NCBI GenBank assembly: GCA_009741485.1
Contig: CM019237.1
Location: 53,551,691 to 53,615,690, forward strand
DNA length: 64,000 nucleotides
From: Malurus cyaneus samueli
Taxonomy: Eukaryota > Chordata > Aves > Passeriformes > Maluridae
Reading direction: 5' to 3'
The notes under the pieces are model-generated. The model saw only the letters and a program-made list of their open reading frames with translations, was not told the origin of the DNA and did not search any database. Positions 1 through 16,506 of the stretch are shown in pieces; the stretch's first letter is position 1, and the number at the start of each line of letters is the position of its first letter. A program made the position numbers and the translations under genes.

Positions 1-130
1 AAAAAAAAAAAAAAAAGACAAGATAGAGAGAGGAAAGAGGGAGGAGGCAGGGAATGGGAGGGAGGGGGATAGGGAGAAAAAGTGGGGAGGGGAGAAAAAG
101 AGAGAGAGAGAGAGAGAGAGAGAGTCTTAA
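1..130. repeat. Purine-rich low-complexity tract with an (AG)n microsatellite
   Basis: A16 at the window edge, then G/A-only sequence, then an AG dinucleotide run at about 99-124. A mirror-like pyrimidine stretch (TC repeats) occurs at about 350-370. Confidence 0.9.
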
Positions 131-179
131 ATACCATCTCTCCTCTAGGCAGCAATTTCCACAGATGAAGAGGTCACCA

Positions 180-480
180 CTGTTTAACAGTGTGCTGCCA
201 CGTTAATTTAGTATGACAAGATAAAGCAGTAATCTCTGCTCGAAGAGGCTGTAAACCGCCTGCTATCCAGGGACATGCTCGAGTCGATTTGCACTGTATA
301 TCACTTTATACAATTGCCGTGACAAAGCCCCCTGAGTTCCCTCATGTAAATCTCTCTCTCTCCCTCTCAACTTCCCTGCCAGTCAGACAGTAGCAGATCT
401 GTGGTAAGCTATGCAAACTTCATGTTTTACGCATGCCAATGGACCCCAAAGCTCCCGCCTCCCCCCCCACTCCAAGAAAA
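180..480. promoter_or_regulatory. Candidate conserved intronic element (CpG-retaining)
   Basis: In an AT-rich intron this stretch keeps isolated CpGs (ccacgtt, gctcgaag, aaaccgcc, ctcgagtcgatt, attgccgtg) and carries an octamer-like ATGCAAAC (413-420) and a CCAAT (437-441). Retained CpGs and unique, repeat-free composition are what a constrained enhancer would show. No conservation data were available. Confidence 0.3.
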
Positions 481-796
481 GATGTTTAGGACTTTGATAA
501 TCCATTGATCCCACTTCCATATCGGCTTGTATTTTTCAATCTGTCGTGTTAAGTTGTCAGAGAGGGCGATTAAACCGATGTTTCATGTTCTGAGATTTGC
601 GTTCCTGGGAATGATAGTTTTCAAAGCCTTTCTTGCTAGGTTCTGCTTAAAGATTATCCCTAAGAAAGCTGATGTGAATATTATTACTGGCATAAACCTG
701 GTAATAAAACCATAAAGTGTTTTAGGTAAAGACATTTTAGAGATATTCAGGGTTATAAACATAAGAGTTTAAAGCTGGATAGAATTTGGAGTGCTT

Positions 797-797
797 A

Positions 798-828
<31 letters not shown>
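797..828. repeat. Poly-A run, A20 then G then A11
   Basis: Homopolymer adenine run interrupted by one G. Confidence 0.95.
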
Positions 829-3477
829 GCGCCCTGTCAGGCTGTGGAGTTTTCTCAGCATGAAGCAAAACAACATATGTAAAAGGGAAAAGGGAACTCG
901 CATGTCTATGTAAAATAAATATAATTACAGAACCACAGAAGAGGGCAGAGCAGAACACTGACCTGTGCAGTTAGACAGGAACGAGAAGGAGACAGAGCAT
1001 GTGTAGCAGTGGTCACAATAGTGCCTCAAACTAACGCAGTGACAGCTATTCCCAGCAAACAGCCAAGGAAGCTGCCTGTGTCTCCAGCAGCCTGCACAGC
1101 TGAAAACATGGGCTTCTTGTTGGGGAAATAGGGGGAATTTTTTGCAATATGTTGCAACTCTCAGATGCCATACTGCATCTCTAGAACATGAAAGTTTTAA
1201 ATTATGTCTCCTTCTATTTCACATTTAATTTGTGTCGTTTTCCTATGGCCTGCAGGCATGATACAAGTCACAGCACACAATATACCAAACATGGTGCCAA
1301 AATGTGAAGCTGTGCACATGTACATATACCCACTTTCTGGATTAAACACAGAGGAGGACATAAGTAGAATTAAAACACACACAGCAGACAGGTTTCTACA
1401 AAATAAAGCTGGAATTTATTTAGTTTCTTCAGTAATATGCTGCTATATCTATGTACTAAGCCTGTGCACGGCATTTGGACTTGCAAAAATGACCAAACAA
1501 GGATAAATCAAATTTTTAGCAAATTACATACATTCTCTGTAATCAATTAAATTGAACAATAAAATTTGATGTTCATTGCAGCTGACATTAAGACAGACAA
1601 ACGCTTTATTAAGCATGTGAATTTCTAATAACTTTGATAATTGCCTAAATTTTAAAGGGCAAACCCACTAGAATTAATGCCACTTTTCAATACTAACAGA
1701 ATCTCCTCAAACTAGACTTTTTAAGGTGTTCTGTATTACTTTATTCTCCAATATGTTTTGCTAACCAATACATTATTTATTATTTGAACTTAACACTACT
1801 AAATAGATATACAACAAAAGGTTTGCTTTTAGGGAATATCCAATCCTTAAAACCCCGGTAGACACCACCAGTACTGGTTAAAAAAGAAGTCTGCTAGAAT
1901 ATTCACACATAACCTCCCCACCCTCCCAAAAAAATGGATGAAATTGAAAACTTGAACATGGTTACTTCTACAGAAATACATGAGAATACTTACACAGAAG
2001 CGTGTGTTATTTCTTTAACACCACATACTGTGAATGGGATTACTCTCACCTAATTTTAGCCTCAAATTAGACATCCAGTCTAAACTAGTCATCAAGGCTC
2101 CCTCTATAGTCAACAGACAAGCACTTTTAGAGGGTAATTCATCTTTCTTGTCCTGGATTCTTATTTTAAGGTTGGAAAGGTTGTTCTAGGCAGATGGGTA
2201 TCTTTTTCCACAAACTGTGAACACAGCCCAAACAGCTAATTTTTATGTGCCTAAACTGTGGTGACCTGAACCCCAATTTCCCTGTATGGCATTCAGTAGT
2301 CTCCAGGCGTGTGGAAACACTGATGGATCATAGATCATCATGGATGAAGGACAAGTCTAATTTTCATTGTACTAGCACAACCATAGACAGCAGAAGTGAA
2401 TTGCCCACGATAAATCAACAACCTGGAAGCTGGAAATACCATCTAATTTCACCCAGTAAACTGAAAACTTGCTATTTTTGTTAATAATTATCAAATTACA
2501 AGTCAAACAACTCTTTGTGATATTTTACAAAGCAATATAACAATACAGGTTCTAAATATAACAGTAAGTATTTCAGTCAAATAAGCTTATTCACAAGGAA
2601 AGCTCAGGAATTCACAGTGGCCCTGTGTCAACATATTACCCAACACTCATGTTGACAGCTTCAAAACTGAAGCTATGGTCACTGCCCAAACACTAAGTTT
2701 ACATTGGCCACAAGCAAACAGGAAAAGTACATCATCTGCCACAGATGTATTCTTTGCAGGACTGAATCACACTATTTTCAACTCTGCTTGTAGATATGTG
2801 AAATACTTACAACTGTTTTCCAGTGGCATTTATCAAATTGGTTAAAAGAAATTTAAATCAGTCTTATACATGTAATTGGTTTGAATAATCAATCTGCTCT
2901 CCCCCACACTCTGTGCTACCATTTGTGTCAAGACAATATAAATTTAAGAATTTGTAGAAAAAAGAAGGGGGTATTTGCAGATTTTGTATTTATAAAAATA
3001 AAGAATATCAACTGTAACATTAGTCAGATGCAGGCCACAAACTCAAGTGAGTTGAGTGGTTTGAGTTCTGCGATACAGAATGTTTTCTGTAGCCAGCAGA
3101 GCTAAGCACTATATATCAAATTTTTACTTATGAATAACGAATTATAAAATGCTCTGGCCAGGAAATTACCTCTCACTCAAGGCTTTTTTGGTTGAAGTTA
3201 TCTAACTACAGATTTATAAGTTATAGGGATCAACAGCTGAGCTTAACACCCAAAGCTCCAGCTGTAACCTATGAAGAAAAATAGGCACTTCTAGGGTGTG
3301 AGTTCTTTGACCTACTTACAAGATATGTTAGGACAAAATGAATCATGCTCCACTATTCCCTATTTACTTCCATTAACCATGAGGTTAAACCTAAATTTAC
3401 TAGGTCACTTCTGAACATACACTTTTTAAACATACAGTCTGAGCAGAATTCACCCTTGAATCCTCACCCCAAAAATG

Positions 3478-3511
3478 ATTGACATGGTGTTGAGATTGAC
3501 ATGATGTTGTA
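3478..3511. repeat. 17-bp tandem duplication
   Basis: ATTGACATGGTGTTGAG is followed directly by ATTGACATGATGTTGTA, two copies with two differences. Confidence 0.8.
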
Positions 3512-6500
3512 TTATGTGTTAGTGGCCAACTTCCTTCTCTGGGAAAAAATTACTTCTTTCCTCTATGAGAGAAAGCCAAAATGTCCTCATGCTGCACCAA
3601 GACTCCAATAAGCATCCAAAAATTATCATTGAGACTCTGTAAATTTAACTGAAAATTGTAAAAGAAACTAACTCGCTCCTAACAGAGTCCTAAATCCTAA
3701 ATGCTAAGCTCTGCACTTGTATCTTGTGGTTTTCTGGAAACCTACAGATCCACAGCAAATACTGCTGCCTTTGAACCCAGACAGATCCAAACCTCCTGAT
3801 TACAACTGCAGCAGTTTATAATGAAAAGAATGGGAAAGAGCAAAGTTTCACTTACAGTTACAGAGATGAAACACACACTTTAAATTCAATCTGAAAATCA
3901 GCATAGAGGAGAGTCTGAAGCACGGATGTTTTGCATTATTTCTGGCTAGCAATAATAATAAGCAATGCAAGCTTCCACTTCTGACATGAGTTAGTGTGGA
4001 GATACACATACAATCTACCCCAGTAATTCAGACTTGAGATGTCAGAAGGATTTTACCTTTTGCTATAATATTTCTTATTTTCTGTCATCAAACTCCAATC
4101 CTACAAAAAGCTGTGTGCAGAAGGAGTTATAGTCAGTGACCTCTCCTTCCCTCCCGCTTGCTACCATCAGCATTAGGTTCCAATCAACCAGATTATTTTG
4201 CAGGAACAAGGTCATAAGCTAAGCATTCTGGGGCAGGAATGTTTCTTTTTTCTGTCTCTATAAAAATAAATCATGCTCTGGCTACAATATAAATAAAGAT
4301 AATAACAGTCTGATCTTAGATTTTACTGGTCTATGTTTTGGACAATCTGTGTAATTTGCCTGCTGCCTATACAAACTACAAAAAGTTAATCTTCAGAGCT
4401 CTTTTTTTTTTTTCTTTCCTTGGGGTGGATTCCATTTTAAAAGCATAAAAAAGGATGCTGGAGAAGATTATTTCCATGCATAATGACAGTCTTGTTTACA
4501 CTGCTCAGGCAAAAGTTATCCTGAGTTAAATTGGGCACAACTCCACTCTGTTACTTTCACTGGTTTATCTAGTGATGCTAAATTCATGGGATTCACCAAG
4601 TCCACTTCTCCTTTGCAAAAAGCAAAAATGCCTTATCTGATCATACAACTGCAACTAAACCGGAAAAAGAAACAAAGAACTTCAGGGCGCTAAAGAGAAT
4701 CTGGAAATGAGGCCGGCCAAACTATTCAGACAAGCTTGCTACCCCTGGCATAAAGGACTCTTTTTACTTAAGAAAGTTTGTTTCCTCTGTTTCATTGTCT
4801 TTTAAACACTTTGGAACATTGGGTGGTTCAGAAACATTGCAGCACATCAATCTCCTCTTGTAGGGATGTCTCTGAACACAACTTAGGAACCAACCCATCT
4901 ATGGTAGATGCCCATTCTTAAGCAAACACATATTGAAATCTGCAGTCTGATTTGCCAAAGGTCCTTATCCAGCATGAATTTCTAGAGAAAATTAATAACC
5001 CCTTTTATCAAAGCAGAGAAGGCAGTGGTATTCCACTGATGTACTTAAGACAAGAGGAAGCAGTTAGCACCATGATAGAGAAAAACCATGACTGGATGAC
5101 ACGACACTTTAAATGCCAGCAACTGCCTGGACCCACGTTTTTATTCCCACTACAACCATCATTACTTTTGGTGAATCTGAAAAATTATTAGCAGCGGCAA
5201 GAAAAATTAGAGAAAGTGAGCTGGCCTTGGCACAGCCTAATCCAACTGAATTTTGTAGGATGTGAAAAATCATACTTAAAGAGACAATGCAAAAAACCAT
5301 GAGCATGTCACTCGTCCATTGAAAGGACAGAAAATAAAGAAATGCTTCCAATTGTAACTGCAGTGGGTAACCTCCTATGGACACAAACATCTGACAGCGA
5401 GAGAAGAGACTGTAAAACCCAACTGTGAGTACTGAGTGTAGCAGAAAGTTCTGGCACTTCTAGGAGCCAGAATTTATAACCACAGGGATTCCTCACAACC
5501 CTGAAATTCAAGAAACCATGACCGTTTATCTTCATAATACCTTTTAGGTTTGGTATATCTCTACTGAAAGTAGAGCTGCATATCAAAACTCAGTCATCCT
5601 CTGGTTTACTGACATTCTGTCTAAGCAAATCGCACAACACTTACTTTTACTGTGCAATGTCTTCATATGAGCTGTTTACTGAAAAGCTATTCTAAATGGA
5701 TTAAATAATAAAAATTACTTAGGTAAATATGACTACAAGCAGAGGAAGAAAATGGGCAAGGCAGAAAAAGATTTTCAGAGGACAACTGCAAGCAGACAGA
5801 AACTGATAGAGTGATGTCTCTCTCGTAAAGTTGGAGATAGAGAGAAATTCACACCTGCAGCGAAAAGAAAGGGAGAAGGCCACACCAGCTACTCAGAGGA
5901 AATAATGTAGATATGAAAAGTGTGTGGAGCAAACAGAAAGAAGATGGGAAAACTGTTCTGACAGTTCTAAAATGAATGAACAACTGCTGAAGCAAAAATG
6001 AATCCAGGTGATGTGCAAAAGTAGGAGTTTGTGCTATATAGGGGGCAAAACATCCTCAGTTTGGGATTCCCACATGCCTCGCCATGAGGCAAGTGTCAGA
6101 TAAGAGTATGAAAGTCTGGTATACTGCTCTCTATTCTGATAAGGCCAGAAGCTTCTCAACAGTGCAGAAGCTTGGCCAAAGGAGATACACTCATTGCTTG
6201 AAAGGAAAAGCACAGCAACATAAAACTATATTTCTTTTGACGTCTCTTTTCAGAACCACAGAGTGTTTATCTGGCAGCAGAGTTCATGTTTCACCATAAC
6301 ATCAGAAAGATTCATTGTCACCAAAGAAAAGGTAAGAGTTTCAGAATAAATTTGGGCAATGTGCCACAGGTAATGGAGCTGGACTGCAGAAACTACAGAA
6401 AGTCCACAGCTACTGACTTCTGATAGGATGGAGAAGATCCCATAGGTCTTACTTGTTTTATGTCACACCTAGGGAGCGACTGTTGAAAGCAAAAGGTGTA

Positions 6501-8159
6501 TCAAGAATTAAGAACACTTCAATGTAGTCTCTTTGAATCCTTGACATAAACTAGTTTTGCATTCCTTGTGGAGCTTTCTTCATATCCTAGTTGTCATCAG
6601 TGCTCCTAAAATTGAAAACTTCAAAATTTTGTTTCAAATCTGTGCTATATCCTTTTCTTATGAAAGATAACCAAGTTTTTTTGCTTACACAGTTTTTTTG
6701 ATAGGGCATTTAATAGCTCTTTTCTCTTCCTTGCAAAAGAGACCATCTGGTTCGAATATTCCTACCAAGTGTGAGCTTTACAGTTCTACCTATCTCTATT
6801 TTTTTTCTGTGGAATTTTTCAGCTATTCACTAGAATTAGATTTTACTAGTGTTTATGCAGGAAGTTTAAATACAGATATTTTCCAGTATGAAGTCAATGA
6901 ATCGATTCCTGGGCACATAATCACTCACAAACAATGGACACATACAGTACCCAGCACTTCCATAAAACAAAGGTGTTTACTTTTCTGTTGATTATTTTCT
7001 GCTTAACTGCATTCAAATGAATCCATTAAAAACGTGACTGCTTCACAGTAAGATGATCTTCAGCAAAAAAAACAAACAACTGCTGTTTCTACTTCCCTTC
7101 ATGGCCTTTAAAAACTGTAGTCATCTGCACACTGTATTCCAGGCAATTCATATATTATAAGCCTGGTCTTGATTTGTCAGTTTTTAGTTTAAATGTAATT
7201 CTAACCCTCCCTTTTTGGGGAGAAAAAAAAAAACCTTATTCATTATTTATTGCCCCCCCAAGCAAACTTTGGACCTTTCAAAGTCTGATCAAAACACCGA
7301 TGGGTCATCTCAAACTTCTTTCTGCCCATTGATTTCTGCTGGGAATAACGTGTCCACTCTGGTTTTCCACGGCTGCAAGCATGCAAAAGTCACTGTGTTA
7401 ATAGGATGGTTGAATAAAGCAAGGGAGTCTCCATAAAACCTCACTGGTCCTGAATTGCACTATGGCTTTGATCCCTGCCTCACCTCAAGAATGAAGACAC
7501 GTTTTTGTTTGTTTATGTCCCTTAGCAGGACCTGCACACCAAGCAGCTGGCAACTAACATAAGCTCGACTTACACGGATGGGTCAGGATTGGAAATCTGG
7601 GAGAACAGGGATCATGACAAGGAGGACAGCCAGATAGGAGAGTTATCAAAGCTGTTTCTGGCTCCATCACAGCTGATTCCCAAGAATTCAAAAAGGGAGT
7701 TTTATAGGGTCTGGACTAGACAGTGCAGTAGGCAACTTCTACAGCTGTTTGATAGGTCCTGACTGATCCTTTTTCATTTGCTCCCTTTCCTAACAGCCTA
7801 CACAATGATTCCCTGCAATGGTGCAAGTGTGAAGATCGAACTCTGATAAAAGCCTGAAATTGTATCTGTGGAAACTGCTTCCATGTGCTCCTTTTGTGAT
7901 GACATTTATAATGCAATGTTTGCAACAATGCAATTTCATCATCTTATAAATATCAATTTCCCATTAAGAGAGGAAGGAAAGAACATCAGACAAATGCAAA
8001 CTTACCACCATCTCTGCTTTGTTTTAATTGAACTAACCTTGTTCAGATAAGCCTGTCTATCTCTTACAAAAACAACAGTTTATAGTTTAAACTGTGAAAT
8101 CATGTGTGCGCGTGTTGTGTGCTGTAATTATGGTGCCTGCTAACAATTTCATACTGCCA

Positions 8160-8400
8160 CACTGCACATATGGCTTCCAAGCTAGCTTTATCTGAATCTT
8201 CATGAATCTATTCTCCGTGCTATTAAACTGAGCACATTCCACATCGTTCAAAAGTAATTACACTTTTGTCTAGAGTGTAGGAGACTGCTCTCCCCAAACA
8301 ATGAAATTCTCATTATTAGAGCTGGCACAGTAACGGCACTGGTGTTCACAACACTGCGCATTGTATCATCACAATAACTTATCCTAAGCTTGATGCACAA
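8160..8400. promoter_or_regulatory. Candidate conserved intronic element
   Basis: Unique sequence with SOX/HMG-like motifs (AAACAATG, CACAATAA), homeodomain-like AGTAATTAC and a few retained CpGs (ctccgtg, catcgttc, taacggcac). It is only a candidate, based on motif content. A single N follows at 8423. Confidence 0.28.
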
Positions 8401-8422
8401 AGGTACACTGGAAATTAAAATT

Positions 8423-8423
8423 N
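8423..8423. other. Single ambiguous base
   Basis: One N within AT-rich intron sequence. Confidence 0.98.
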
Positions 8424-9524
8424 TTTAGCTCAGTATAATTACAGTCCTATTTGACTTTTTAAAAAGCTTTATGCATTCAGATTTCCATTCTCCTCGGAAG
8501 TTCTGAATAGTAGCTAAGTGCTCCAGCCGCTTGTTGTTCTGATCCACCACCATTCATATGCTGACAACTGCAGACCAACAGGTGAAGCGCAGACCAGGAT
8601 GGACGTGATATGAGAATTCAAATGAAGCATTAAACAACCTTTTATTTCAGACAAGCGGAGGAAAAGCACGAAGCAATGTGTTGGTAAGCTCTTTGACCAG
8701 TAGTACTGCCATTCTTAATATTCTTCCCAAGTTACACAGGAGTAACTTTGATCACCACAGAAACACAACTCCTTTTAGTGTGAAGCAACGAAGCTACTGA
8801 ATAGTGCATCGTAATATGTCCTATCAATTTAAAGCACTACAGAAAATGAATTCTAAATCCTACTGAAAGTACAGGAAAAATGTGGGCTACTAGTACAGTC
8901 ATCAGTTTGGAACAACTAGACAGTGGCAATATTACAGTTTACCAGTTTGACCTTTGGATCAGTACTTTTTTTTTTCTTTTTAAAATCACATCCAGCATTT
9001 CATTGATATTCTATAGTTTAAAAGAATAGTCTGAACACACCATGCCTGTGGTATGCTCTAATCAGTACTTTCAGCCTTGACATCTCTCATTTTCAGAAAT
9101 TAGCATGCAGACACAATTGGCGAGATCAGCAGTCTTGAGAGTTGCAAAAGCGGACAAATAGAACATAAAGGCAGGCAAATAGAAACAAACAAAATAAACC
9201 TTTGTAACTTAGATGAGGTAACAACTATCTGTGCTATCCAAATACTGTAGCCTTAACAGGTTTCTTCAAAAGAGCTGTGATTTATACTGTAATCCTCAAG
9301 TGTTTCCCTGCAAAGCTTATGGCCTGCTATGAATGTCCTAAGGGGACTCTCAGATATATTCTTGGTCAAATAATTTGTCTTGTATTTTTCTACTCAGCCA
9401 TTGTTTTAAGTCTGATAAATTACTGTTTCTTTTCTTACCAGGAGTTTTCCTACTTACAATAAATACCTAGTTTCTTCTAGCAAGAGAACGTTTGGGATAG
9501 AGTTACCCCTGCCTTGTTTGAAGC

Positions 9525-9840
9525 TGGTAGAGATCTCCAGAGGACCTGGTCCAATCCCCCTGTTCAAGCAGGGCCCCCAAGAGCCAGCCAGGGCCATGTC
9601 TAGATGACTTTTGAATATCTCTATGGAAGGAGACATCCAACAACCTCCTTGGGTAACCTGTTCCTATGTTCAGTAATCCTCACACAAAAAAGCATTTCCT
9701 GATTTTCACAGGAAATTTCCTGCACTTCAGTTTGTGCCCACTGCACTAACCTTTCTCTGGCAGCACTTTGAACATCCTCAGAAATACCCTGATTATTTCT
9801 GATGGGAAGATGGGCTTTGCAGATTTTTGCCAATTTTCAT
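9525..9840 (-). mobile_element. CR1 LINE 3'-end fragment (antisense on plus)
   Basis: The plus strand reads as the reverse complement of the CR1 3' region. Seen in order: gagatctccagaggacctgg, ccccctgttcaagcaggg, ttttgaatatctctatgg, a ggagacatccaacaacctcc segment, gggtaacctgttcc, and ttcctgcacttcagtttgtg with cccactgc after it. These match the CR1 3' tail pattern of birds, with many substitutions. The 9530-9750 part is clear and the remainder is weaker. It is a 5'-truncated dead copy, as is usual for CR1. Confidence 0.88.
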
Positions 9841-9844
9841 TAGG

Positions 9845-12538
<2,694 letters not shown>

Positions 12539-14049
12539 TTAGGGGCCATTGTAACAGAAATGCCTTTTTTGTGCTGGCAGAGAGCAGGAAACCATCCAAA
12601 TACCACTGCAAAGCATACACAATTGGGAACAATGGCCAAGCAGGTAGCAACAGAACAGTGCCTTGTTTGTTGTGAGAATAATAGAGTAATATAGCACTCT
12701 CTTGTATTCTGGCTTCTTAAACATGAAAATTCACCTAAAACTGCATAATGAAATGCAATTCCTTTAAAAAAATACCCATCTGGTTTTGCATTTGCAAGGG
12801 ACTCTAAGAAGATAGAATGTCTCCCAATACAAGCTATTGTCAACTTAGCTTTTAAGGAATAATCATCTGCATGTCATTATCAACCACAACTGATAAAAAA
12901 AAATACAGTAAAATAAAATACAATACAATAAAAGAACTTGCTAGCAAGCCAGAATGTCTGTGTTTACAAAACTTCACTCATGTGAGCAACTGAGTGTTAG
13001 AGACATGTTGCAAGGATCTTTCCAGGTTTGCAGATCTGGTATAGTTAAGCAATTAAACATTTGGACATTAATAATCTAAGCTTTTTGACAACATAAAATC
13101 AGGACTGCACTGACTGAATGAAGGTTTCCTATCAAATCTTTCTATAGATATATCAAATATTTGCTACCTATAGCTAGGTCAGAAAAAACCCCGCATGAAA
13201 ATGTAATTTACATCTAAAACTACATTAAAAAGGATACACAAGGAAGATACATAGAGTGCATATTGTAAAAACCACACAGAAATCTTGAATTAAAATTCAG
13301 ACCTATGTTCTGAATTTTTTGATACTGTCTGATAATATGAGTTTGATAGCAATGTGTTTATCTTAAACTTTTAGAAAGGCTGAAAGAAGCTTAAGCCATG
13401 GGAAAACTCAGGTGTTATCCAAGACAAGCCCTACTGAAAATCTTACAGAACCCAGAACACTTCCAGCTTGATCTTCAAAAGGGGTACAGCGAAGAATTAA
13501 AATGCAGACAAGTTCTGGGATTAATTACAGCAACATTGTTCACGAAAATCAGGGTATGTGCATGGATGGCATAATGGACCCCTTTGCTAAGCAGGGGCAT
13601 CTGCAAGGAGTGGAATAAGAAATAAAATTTTTCCAGACACAGCCAAAAGAAGTAAAGAAAAATAGGGAAATGTTTCACAGGGAAAAAGAGAAGTTATGGA
13701 CAAGGAAACTGAAGACTGTTGTAAGCAAAAGTTGACAAAGGGGCTGAAGTAGTAATGCTCCTCCTCAAAAATCTTGTATTTATGATTCTAATTACCCCAT
13801 TTTGATTTTCCACTTCACAGTTAAAGGACTGCATTTCAAAAGCCCAGCAGCCTCTTGAACCATGTGTGGGGCTGCTGTGAGGTGGAGCATGTCCATACGA
13901 TTTGGCATATTGAGCACGGAACGGTTCTTAGCAGCAGTCAACTGGGTCTGAAAACAAACAGTGACTTTAAACAGCCCTTTGTTAGGACTTATTTTGCTTC
14001 TAATGATCTCATTTTGAGCCTTGCCTCCTGAGCCAACATAGAGTATATG

Positions 14050-14125
14050 AAAAAAAAAAAAAAAAAAAAGAAAGAAAAAAAAAAAAAACACCAAAAAATA
14101 AAAAAAAGAAAAGAAGAAAGTAAAA
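14050..14125. repeat. A-rich low-complexity tract
   Basis: Long A runs broken by single G or C bases. The Lys-rich and Phe-rich frames across it (for example 14047-14250 plus) are artefacts of the run. Confidence 0.92.
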
Positions 14126-16479
14126 CCAACAACAAAAATTCAGACAAAAACTCCCTAGCAGAACCTGCACTCAGCTGCACATTGCCTGTTCCGAACACCA
14201 CCTATTGCTGGTGCTTAGAGAAGCAATCTGTATTTTCTATTAATGTTTGACTTAGTCCAACAGACTAACACTTCATACATCCTACCTGAATTCTGTCTCC
14301 TAGGCTTTCCCACCTACGTGTCTGCAGCAAAGCATATGTACAAAGACAGAGATCACCAGAAAGACTCTTACTGGCAGTTTTCTACTAGCCCACTGAATTC
14401 AGCATTTTACAGCTATGCTTGACGTGACAGATCTCAAACTCTTCTGCAGAAACCATACAACTCTCTTCTAAAGTTAATGTGAATTATTCATATTCTGCAC
14501 TGTACTGCACCAAGATAGACATTTGCTATTGATTTTAAGGTTTTGGTTACTCATTTCAAAGCTACGTTAATAGAAGCCTGGGTTTTTACAAAATCTCTCT
14601 TTCTGAAAATCAGCACCAAGCAGTTGTCTCAATTTTGGCAAACAAAAAGGGAGGGACACAAAATCATTAGTCAATTATTCCACAGTAATACTTTAGAACA
14701 TTTATATTTGATAAAAGGACTAAAAATATTGTAAACGACGTACAAAAGTCTCCACTGCAATTCACTCTGACAATAAATTATAGAGAGAGAGAATGCCTTG
14801 CTTTGTATTGATGATTTGGATTATATATTATATACTCAAACTGTGTCAAGAACTCCTACTGCTGTTAACCCAGAATAACACAGACTCTGTCACATTGCTT
14901 CACAAGGAAAGTTTGAAAATCACGCTTCAATAAAGCTCTTCTGTTAACTTTATATGTGAATATATAGTTTCAGATCATCTTCTGCTTGTCACTGCTCCCA
15001 ACAGGGATGAAATAATTTTCTGCAGGGAATTTATATAAACAGACAAGGAAGATAATAGAGGTCCACCTCCATGCACATCCAATAAAAGAGATTATTATGC
15101 TTTTGATCTAAAAGGAAAACCTATAGGTTGGATTGCAGGCCAAACAAAAGCTATAGTAGAAAGGGTAGAATAAACTTTTCCCTTTGTCCCTAAAAGATCC
15201 AGTAGGAATTACAAGCCATGTGCCATCACCATCCTAGAAGACTAACAAATTGCTAAAATGGCTAAGGCAGCAAAGTTGAGGTTTTAATCTGCATTAGTCT
15301 TCCAAGGACACTCAAAGAAATGGAAACATGAACTTGGACAGCTCAGACATCAACTGCAATTTGTTTTCAGGCAGCTCTGTCCCCAGCCAACCAGAGTCAG
15401 ACAAACATCAGTTTCACAGAAATTTCTTACTCTTTAAGAACATCTGGGAAATTTCCACAAGAAAAGGGAAGACTGAAAGAAATAAATGAATAGATCTATA
15501 TCTACTTTTGGAAATGTCTTCCAAAAGGACAATAACTATCAAAGGCTATGGTAGCAAAGGACCAAATCCCCGACAGGTTCTCAAGCAGAAAACATGATAC
15601 AAGAAAAGCAATTTATACATGTCTTTCAGTATTTCTACAGCTTTATTGGTCCATTTTCCAAATTTGAAGTGCTCCCACATCATGGATTCTTAAATTCACT
15701 TCTTTTCATGTATCTTCATTATCCTACTGAGCAAATACCAGGTCTTACATTCCGTATCTAAGCTGCAAGTACTGTTCCCATCACAAACAATAAGGAAAGG
15801 GAAACAGATAAATTCTGAGTAACAACATTATCTGAAACTGAGCTCTTTTAAACATATCTAGGTCTAATGAAGTACTGCCAGTATCCCATCTTAATAAAGG
15901 ATTGCAAACATCCTGGATCTACCCACAGTGATAATACAACAGTTTACAACTTACACGACTGCAAGATCTTTTCCTCAAATTTAAACTCAGAGGGGTTTTC
16001 ATTTACACCACTCTGAAAGAAGACTTACAACAGAAGAAGAAACATCAGCTTATGGATAGGATTAAAAAAAACCAAAAAAACAAAACCAACAAATCCCCAA
16101 GATGTAACTCAGAAAAACAGCAATATAGTGGACCAGATTCCAAATATAAAAGGGTGTAGAAGGTGCAGATGTAATCTGTTGCAACTTAAGACTTTCAAGA
16201 AGAGTTGCATTTTCAAATATCATTAATCATTTCAACTGAATAAAAATAGACAGGTAGTAATTTTTTAGAGAACCTAAATCTGCAAGTTTGTGATACACTG
16301 GGACACAGGCGGTACCCAGGCCATTCCACAGACACATTGGAATGATGAAATATTTGATTTTTATCAACGGTTCAGATGGAACTGAAGATTTAATTCTGGT
16401 GATGAACTCAAATTTGATACTGCTTCCTGTAAAGAGATCTGTTTTCAGAAAGGCTTCTTAATATGCAGAAACTCCAGTT

Positions 16480-16506
16480 TTAAAAAAAAAAAAAAAAAAA
16501 GAAAAA
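16480..16506. repeat. Poly-A run
   Basis: Continuous A run of about 19 bases followed by GAAAAAA. Confidence 0.93.

Larger units (their letters stand above)
490..8150. other. AT-rich intron sequence, nothing assignable
   Basis: Apart from the repeats listed separately I see no exon, transposon or RNA gene here. The open frames (the longest about 100 codons, at 1204-1506) have no family resemblance and no flanking splice signals that convince. Confidence 0.6.
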
